Below are positions 13,201-22,200 of a stretch of 64,000 nucleotides of DNA, piece by piece; the stretch's first letter is position 1; every line of letters begins with the position of its first letter. Origin of the DNA: Phoronis australis (Eukaryota > Phoronida > Phoronidae); NCBI GenBank assembly GCA_002633005.1, contig NMRA01000259.1:461181-525180 (forward strand), read 5' to 3'. The position numbers and the translations under genes were made by a program. Below the pieces are notes generated by a model. The model was not told the DNA's origin. It did no database searches and saw only the letters and a list, made by a program, of their open reading frames with translations.

Positions 13201-16200
13201 CTCTGTCCTGAACATTTCAATGTTATTATTATTACTTTTATTTATTTGCATAAATATACCTGAAAAGACCTTGTAAACAACCACAAAAGAGAACTGAATG
13301 TCTCTTCTAAAGTCAATGCCATTACTCAACTACCCCAATTTTCGGTTAATTAGCTATTGATATTTCAATATTGTAATTAAATCATTACGGATGTAATCTG
13401 TTACTCAAGTACTGGTGTTCCGCCCTAACTCCCATCATTACAACTATACCATGGTGGAGTTCATTTTTGTTGTAAAACTTAAAAAAATAAAATTCCACTT
13501 TTCTACCACAATGTATGTGCTTAATAACAGTAGAACAAAGCATACTTTTCACACAGCAGCACGGGGTTGGCCGTCGTCATGTTGCCATATGTGTGTACTA
13601 AAAACTGAATAAAGGTAGAACAAAGCCTACTTTTTGTACAGCACACAGTGTTAGCCCTCGTCAAGCAGCCATATCACGTGTACTAAAAACTGAATAAAGG
13701 TAGAGCAAAGCCTACTTTTTGCACAGCAGCACGGTGTTGGCCCTCGTCATGTAGCCAGTGTATTTGGCACCAATCAGCTGAACCATCTGTTTCACTTTCA
13801 CTCGCTCTTCCTCTTCATAACCAGACACAGCAATCACCTACACGTTCAGAAAGTTAATGCAAATGACAAGTCACACATTACAGACATCTGTTTTACGAAT
13901 ATTTCCAGACCAGAGAGGTTTTTGAATGCAGAGAGATATGCATCTGTTCTACCCTACTGAGGCTAGTCTTTAGTGACAACACTTCTTCTCAGCTCCAGAC
14001 ATTTTCATCCAAGTAAGATTCAAGACAAGGCCAGTTTTATAGAAATAAGTGAATTTGTGAAAGTTACATGTTCTGACTTTTTGGCAAAAAATGATGGTGC
14101 ACAGGGCTTTAAGATTAACGACTTTATACAAAAACAAGTCAAGTACAAAAAGAACAACCGGTTAATACATAACAAACCCAATAGGGGGCGATACCTGATC
14201 TTTGCCTGGCTTGAAATCTGTATACAGTGAGGGGAAGTGAAGTGCCTGCCAGGGAGGACACATCTTTCGTTGAACTAGTACATCATTTAGCCAAAAGGCG
14301 GTGACCACTCGCTTATTGTCTCTGATCGCCTGAAACGAAGAAGAACCTACATGAAGCTCCGACAGGTTCTAAGTTTTGGACAAAGAAGGAAACATTACAG
14401 AACTTTCGGATTCTTAAATCAATGATAAAATAAGTAGAAGTGTGCAGCAATTAGTTTTAAGCAGGTGACTTGGGCGCCAGAAAAGCCAACAGAGTGTGAC
14501 CAAACACCACTCTGTTGCTCATAGAATGTGTGTGCACAGACTCACCATTTGGTAGACATCACTCTTCTGGTGCTCACACAGGATATGAGTCACTCTGTTG
14601 GAGTAGGAAGGATCCACAATGCCACCATGCTGTTCTATGACCTGCAACAACGAGCAGAGAAAGTGAAATGTTACGTCCCAAACCTGACAAGTGAACCAAA
14701 TAGCTGAATACAACTAGACTAGTCAACTTTTCTTCAAAATTGTATAGTTCCAAGCTACATTTTCCGATTACTGATCATGATTGTCCATATAAGTTGGCTA
14801 GAACTACACGGCTTTGCTGAGTTCTTGACGACAAGGAATTCTAGCGCACGGTATTTTTCTACTATCTCAATAAAGCTGTCAGCCACATTCCCGCAAAAGG
14901 CCAGCCTCCAGGAAGCATGAAAGGCTCACAATCAGTAATTCAGGGGATTTCATCTACGGCGCTGCTGTCGTTTTTTTTCAAATGCATTATGGGACAGTTA
15001 ACATCTTGTAACATTGGGTGACATCACTTGGTGACTTGAGATCAATATCACGGAAAATTATGGCACTTGTCACTTCAGCAGATTATAATTGATGCGAATT
15101 TGACTAAATAAAAATCATACAAATGCATTGAATACATAGAATTTTAGCAAATCTGCATGAAAGGTTTTTTGAGGCGCGGGCCATTCAATCATGTCACCGG
15201 CTAAAACACGTGTTCCAGTCTCTAGAAACTCACACGAATACAACATTACGTCTGATTTCATAAGACCTTACCATGCATTACAAGTGATGCTCAGGATTAC
15301 CCCAGATTTACTCGCTAAATTCTTGCGTACAGGAAACAAAAACCAGGTTAATACAAGTCTCCAGCAGGTGTTTACGGGCCGACAACTGTCCCACAATGCA
15401 TTACAAAAATGACTATGAGTGTCAGAAAATTTTTGCCCGAATTGAGATGTACCCACCGCTGCTCTGATCGGAGACTTTCGGGTAGCAATGAGGAATGATA
15501 ACAAGAGACCAGTGACTCACATCGCCACCTAGCTGTACCAGGAACTACAACTTCGCAGAGGATAGCATAGGGGAACAGTTTGACTTTGTGAAAAGACCCT
15601 TATGCAGTGCATGCGATTAGGCGTGGTGTCTTTTAAACAAAAGTTACTAAGCACCTCTATGTCCTCTAGAGGGCACTAACGTCTGGTCCCATATGATCAG
15701 TAACCATGTTGCTATCTGAAAATCTCTTATTTACTCACAGCTAGAATCAGAGTGTATTGTACAAGAGCCAGTTTCAATAAAAGTATACTTAGAAGCTGGA
15801 GAGGTGAGGGGCAGAGCAGGCAGCGAGGGGGAGGCGTAGTGAAGGTTGGGTGGGGGGAGGGGGAGTAAAGGCGGGGTAGCAAGAACTAAATTTTTTATCT
15901 CAACCATAACTCATGCTCCGTTTCTCAATTTGAAGCGAAATCAAGAAGTTGGAAGCTTTTTCTAGAATTCTGAAGCCCAACATAAGAATGCATACTCACT
16001 AGCTGCCAAATTTCCAGTTCTTTTCTGGTCAGGCTCTTAGGGTAGTCTGTTATATAAAAGATACAACCGAGAAGGCACAACTCACCGGGTACTGCAAAGG
16101 AAACAAATGAACACTGTTTACCATCTTACGACAGGTAAGCGTTATGGCAACATCCTTAATGTGACATTATCAGCAAGGAAAAATCTTTCTGTGAGATCAG

Positions 16201-19200
16201 CCCAAACGCAGACTCCCAACTTGGAACCCTCGCGTCCCAGACAAATGCTCTGCTGACTGAGCTAAATTCCACTCGATATATGTCAGAGAGCGTGAGCCAA
16301 CTGGAAAAGTCACTTGTCCGGATTTCTGCTTATGTCTGGCAGACAACAGTGAGAATGGACGAGTTATAAAAAAATTACAAAAAACGGCAAATTTTATTTT
16401 GTTTTATAGCTCTGGTCATAGCTATAACTTCAACAATGATATATAAAACTTTCTTGTCTCTTTAAATCGTATCAGTACGATCTCGAAAACACAACTAAAA
16501 CGGAGTAAGAACCAACAAAATGTAGTACAATCTGAGTAAGAACCTGTGGACGGTCGTTGTACCTTTAATTGATGTTTGGTAGCAATGAAAGCATGGTTAT
16601 TATGGCAGCCCTAAATAGGCACGTTCTCACAGCACCTTTTCAGATTCTGATTATTTACAGATGTACACTGCTGTCGTGTTGATCAACATTTTAAGGTACA
16701 GTACTGTTATTCATATTTTAATGTTGCGCGATGGAGTTGCATTGCCTACACAAAAAGTTGACAAGCTAGGAAACACTTAGTGGTCTAGCTTATGAAAATC
16801 AGATCAACCACACACACGCAAATTTAGTTGATCATGATTTCATATCAACCATTTCTGTAAATAAAAACAAATAATGCGATATGATGTATTGGCTTATACG
16901 CATTCATACTGAGGGTAGATCTAATATACCATGGAAAGGTTCATCATCTTTCACTTAAATGATTCCTTATCCCCGAACAGTGATAAATGATCAACAAAGG
17001 TTTTCCATGAACGATGATCAGACTGATGATCATTTATCATCATCTTGACTAATCATATCAACCCAAATGGGCGTGTCCAATGCTCTTTTATACCCCATGA
17101 TGAGTTGAATATGGGAAACACCCATTTGTACGCGACAACAAAGTCGTGATGCAATACATGATAATCTGGCAGAAAGGAGAGTGAACAAACTCACTAATCC
17201 TGCAAATGACTTCTCATAATTACCTCGGTCCACTTCATCATGGCCGTAGTACCTCGGCTCATCAGACATCTTGTTCTGATATTGGTTAGGACGGTTAGTG
17301 GAGCGTGGCGACCGTGTGATGGAGCTCATGATTTGCTGGATCTGAAGAATGCGAAGGATTGAAATGACTTAATATTAGTAAATCCTTAACGAGGTGACGA
17401 ATGCTAGGTCCAGTTTCTGCAGTGGGAACAAAACGAGATGGGAAGTGGCTAGTGCTGCTTATTCATACAGTTGGTTAACTGCCTTTCTCATGGAGACAAC
17501 TACATGAGTGCGGCAGTAACAAATTGAATCCAAGACGATTCAGTTGAGAGCCCACTACACCAACCACTGAACTATGTAGCTACAACAATGAGCAGTGGGT
17601 AAATATTACAGACAACCAACTTGGGAAACTTGTCAGAAAGTGGTGAAAATTTCTCAAAGGTTTGGAACAATTTGAAACACAGAGACTTTTTAGTTAGTGT
17701 AAAGATATTTCTGGAAGTTAGCCACCATTAATTTGTCAGCTGGCAGGCGCACTGGGACAGGTTTAACTCTGCTTTTTGTGAAGAAGTGACATATTCAACT
17801 CTCCAAGCTCATTCTCATTAATGCACCTACAGAAATGATCAAAAACTGAATGCCATCATTTGACACATGAGAACTGAAAAACGCTATCCTTATGAGCTAA
17901 AAATTTGCAAACAACTTCTTGTTTTTCGTACTGGTTTTAAAGAGACCGAGAGTTCACTACCATAGTTCACTGGAAGAGATGCCTGAAACACGTAATCCTT
18001 AATTTTCAAACAAGGTGAATTGATTGTACAAAATGTTGTCAAAACCATTAGAAAAGTTCTTCCGACTTACTTTATTTTGCTTCACAGGAGCTGCCGAGTC
18101 CTCCGCACCATTCGTGATATTCCTCAGCGTTCGTGCACCAGTTGGCGTGTTACTACGAGAGTTGTTCCGAGATGTTTTTTGGGTGCCTGTTGGTGTTGTG
18201 CTTCTAACCGGTGAGTTACTCGCGCCTCCACCTCTCGGAGACATTTTCCCAGTAGGTGGCCCAGAACTGAGAGCAGGAGGCGTGTTTCTGGGTGGAGTGG
18301 AGACACCTTGAGGCAGGTTCACAGGCATAGGAGGTACATTTCCTGGGGGAATATTGGATGGTGGCATGCTACGTGGGGGCATACCAGGAGAGGGGAAGCG
18401 AGCACGTGGCATAAACCCTGGCGCCCTCTGTTGCTGCTGCTGCATGCCGACTGGGTGAAACTGGGAATGCCGCGGCCCCTGGAACATCATACCTTGAGGG
18501 GGGGCAACACCGGGCGCAGACATGTTGGGAGCCATATGGGGTGGAAAAGGTGGTTGTGGACCGACACCACGCGGTCCAGACATCACGTGTTGGGGTAACG
18601 AAATCGGTGGTCGCTGATGCATGCCCATGACAGGGCCCTCTGGTGATTCTGGAACCGAGCCGACTGAGTGTTGGATGCGATTGTTCACCATTCGAGCAAT
18701 AGCTTCCCTCGCAGCCAAGTTTTCGGGTCTAGGAGGCATGCCCATGGTCTTGAGTGTGGACTGGTCCATTTGTGGAAAGTGGGGATGATTGAGTGGAGTA
18801 CGTGGCGATCCAGAAAGAGGTTGGCTTGCAGCCGCTGAGTGAGGTGGAAGATGTGGGGATCGAAGATGCCCTTGATGCACGGCTTGATTAGGAGCAAAGA
18901 AACGGGGACCGCCCATGAGCTGTGTGTGGTACTGGGCTGGCACAGGGATTTGGTCGACGGGCCCTTGGGGTTGTTGAACAGGATGGGTGGAAGAGACAGG
19001 GGTGGGAGGCTTGGGGGGTGGAGGGGGCGTGGGTTCCTTGGGTGGGGTCAATATCAACAGCTTAGGATGGTATTTTGTCTCATCGATTTTTGCCTTGAGT
19101 GTAATGCAGTCTTGTACCCAGTCGGGGGTGATGATCTTAATGGCATCGTGCTTGATTGCACACTCGTACTTAGCCTAAAATAATACAGCAATATCAATAG

Positions 19201-22200
19201 TGCAAATGAATCACTGAAAAATCCAAAAGCACACAATTGTTGTCCAAGTAGAATCCAATTTTTGAACGAATTTTGTTCCACACTACTTGGCCAAGGTAGT
19301 TTGAGATCGCAGAAAACTATTCACATTTAGCAAATCACATCTCAAAGATGGCTATCGGATCCAAAAGAAACTTTCACATATTGTAAGCATTTTCTGCAAA
19401 CCCCTGATAGGAATGGTTAGTAGAATATTACACTTTCGCATAAGGAGCTATCACTTTTTTATCAAAAAGCTAAAAAGCTGCAAAAATGATAGGATACTTA
19501 CGAAGTCGTAATACCTTTTTGATGATTCCATCATGAACAATTACATGAAATTCGGTCATGTTATTGATTAGAAGTCGTTATTTGCAATGAATGTATTGTT
19601 CTTTTTGATAAATTTTACTAAATAGACTTGGTTGTGTGACTCAATTGATGACAGACGGCTACAAAGTAAAAAATAAAAGTCTGCTGGGTTTATATTTTTG
19701 GAAAAAATATACCTTTAAATATTTAAATTCATGATTGTTAAATATTTTAAAAGGCTAAATGCACAGATATGTAGGTAAGGTCCGCATAACCTTAAATAAC
19801 TTTTACCTAACCCAATGAACCCTTTAGGAGGTTTTAACAAACAAAAACTTCTTTGGGTAAACTCAGTTCAGTATCTTCATTTTGGTGCAACAAAATCACT
19901 TTACGTTAATTTTGAGAATTCCTTCAACTTTTGCTGACTGGGAGGTCCGCCCTTTTGTCAGAGAGAATGCCATTGGTCTATTTACACAAACCTCTTCCGT
20001 ATTTACATAGGCACGACATTTCAGTCGATCATTTTTCCAGCCATCATCAGGTGTTCCCATACATCCATGTTCGTTCTTCTGGGAATGCAGTAACACCTGA
20101 AGATGGCTGGAGAAATGACCGATTGAAATGTCGTGCCAAAGTAAATAGGGTAGAGGTTTGTGTAAATAGACCAATGGCATTCTCTCTGACAAAAGGGCGG
20201 ACCTCCCAGTCAGTATTTTCCCTCACTTGACGAATTCCCCTACCAGGAGGGACGGGCAACTTATTTCCTTAGGTGAGCGAGGTCCCTGCGATGACCCTGA
20301 ATATTTGTGCCTCAATCTTAGGTCAGTAGTGCAAATAAAGTTATTATTTACTTATTATTCAAAACTTTCGTGAAAGATGGCAAAACACTGTAAATGGTGT
20401 TCACAACCTGAAAAACCGAGTTGAGTTTCTTGTACATTGACCAAGTATACTTGACTTACTCCTTCAGGCCGTGTTGTTATAAGATGTGTGACATGTTTGT
20501 CCAAGTCCAACTGACATTGGCCTCCATGGAATGTGATTACTGCCCACAGCATGTTACTGTCCTCTTTGGTAAGCTGGAAGATACAGTACAAGGCATAGGA
20601 TATAAGATATGGTTGGCCAACACTGCCAAACTGAAGATACAGTACAAGACATAGGATATAAGATATGGTTTGCCAACACTGCCAAACTGAAGACACGGTA
20701 CAAAGCAAAGGGTATAAGATATGACTAGCCAACATGGCAAAACTGAAAGCAATTTAAGCTGTGGGAAACAATAAATGGGTGGCCAATAGCCCCAAATTCA
20801 AAATGTCGTGCAACATAAGAAATTATAGGTACAGTTGGCCAACATTACCATGCAGAAGACAGGGTATAGCAAATGGAGAACAAAATACAGATCGCTAGAA
20901 CGGCAAGCAACAGAGAACATACCATAATTTTCCATACAGGGATGTTTAAGATGAAGAATTGATGATGAACAGAAAACAATCATCTATCCACGAAAGTGTA
21001 CAAAATGGAAAATCTAAAAAATTTAATACTCTCCACTTCTTTTTGGTTAAAAATTTCACAATAGGAATTTGACTGCTCACCAATCTAATTTAAACTTATT
21101 CTAAAGTGATGCTTACTCCAACCACAAGGTGATTCCCGGGTTTGGAGAGAAATCAAAACCTTTTACTTGAGATCACATACAATAATATGGCTTGCCACGG
21201 TGGGTCATTATGCTCACATGGCCACAAGAGCTGGCAGTTCTTCCCCAGCTCAGAAATCACTCCCCATACGAGTGAAGAACAAGTTGAGACCAACATTATA
21301 GCCGCGGTAAGTGATCAAAATCAAAAGTTAGTTCCCTTGACGTCTGATGACGGGTTCAATGCAGCTTTTACCCCTGTTGCATGCAGTCAATAAAGGAATA
21401 GATGATCCTCATAACAAAAGATATTGTATTGCATTTGAGGCAATCAGAGGACAGAAGTGTTTGTAGTTGAGCAATAATTTCAAAGAAAGACTACCGTACC
21501 CTGGATGGGCAGGCGACGACTCCAGAAAATAACTGCTTCGTTTCCGGATTGAAGGCATTCAGTGGAAGTACTGTATTACACCTGGCTGACAGCTCCACCC
21601 ACCGACTCTGGAAAATATGCATTCTGGTGATTGGTACCACCTACAGGTGCCACGACAACTTAAACAAATTTTTGACAGATTCTGAATACAGAATAAAATG
21701 CTGATGGTAATACTATCAAAGAAATGAATACTTTACAATGAATACCGTAAACAAATTGTTACATCCAAGAGCTCAAATCCAGACTCCTTTTGTAAAATGC
21801 CTCTGAGAACTTCAACCTCTATTTACCCTTAAATTTCAAAAGGAAAATATTGACGAAACTTCTTTGAAAGTAATTAGTAAAACTATCACTCCTAAGCAAT
21901 ACTAGAAAATTACCGTGACAACAGGAAGTTCAAAGAGCTCCTTGGCCTCAGAAAATTCTTCATTGGAGTCATCATCTGCAATAACATGAGTCACCATTTG
22001 GCTGAGGTAACCATCCTTTTTGGCACCACGCTCATTTAACAGCTTCTCAATCTGAAACAAAAGAAGGAAAGCTTAGCAATACAACTCTTGGCATTATACA
22101 AAATTCTTGAGTGAAGGAAATTTCCAATGTCGTGCAAAACACCTGACGTTTATTTTGTAACACATACTGTTACAGTTGAGCAGCACAACTTCGACTATGA

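Larger units (their letters stand above)
10999..16000 (-). other. PAXIP1 introns 7-13
   Basis: Besides the exons, the SINE head at 11725 and the 85-bp array listed here, these introns show a G-rich patch (15800-15880, runs of GGGGAGG/GGGGGG). Nothing else recognised. Confidence 0.4.

Noticed and set aside
16205-16275. Functional tRNA gene
   Set aside because: A and B boxes are present, but stems do not pair well; treated as a SINE relic.
19896-20259. Similar ORFs on both strands ([16 protein letters not shown] on each)
   Set aside because: Symmetry of the foldback element, not genes.
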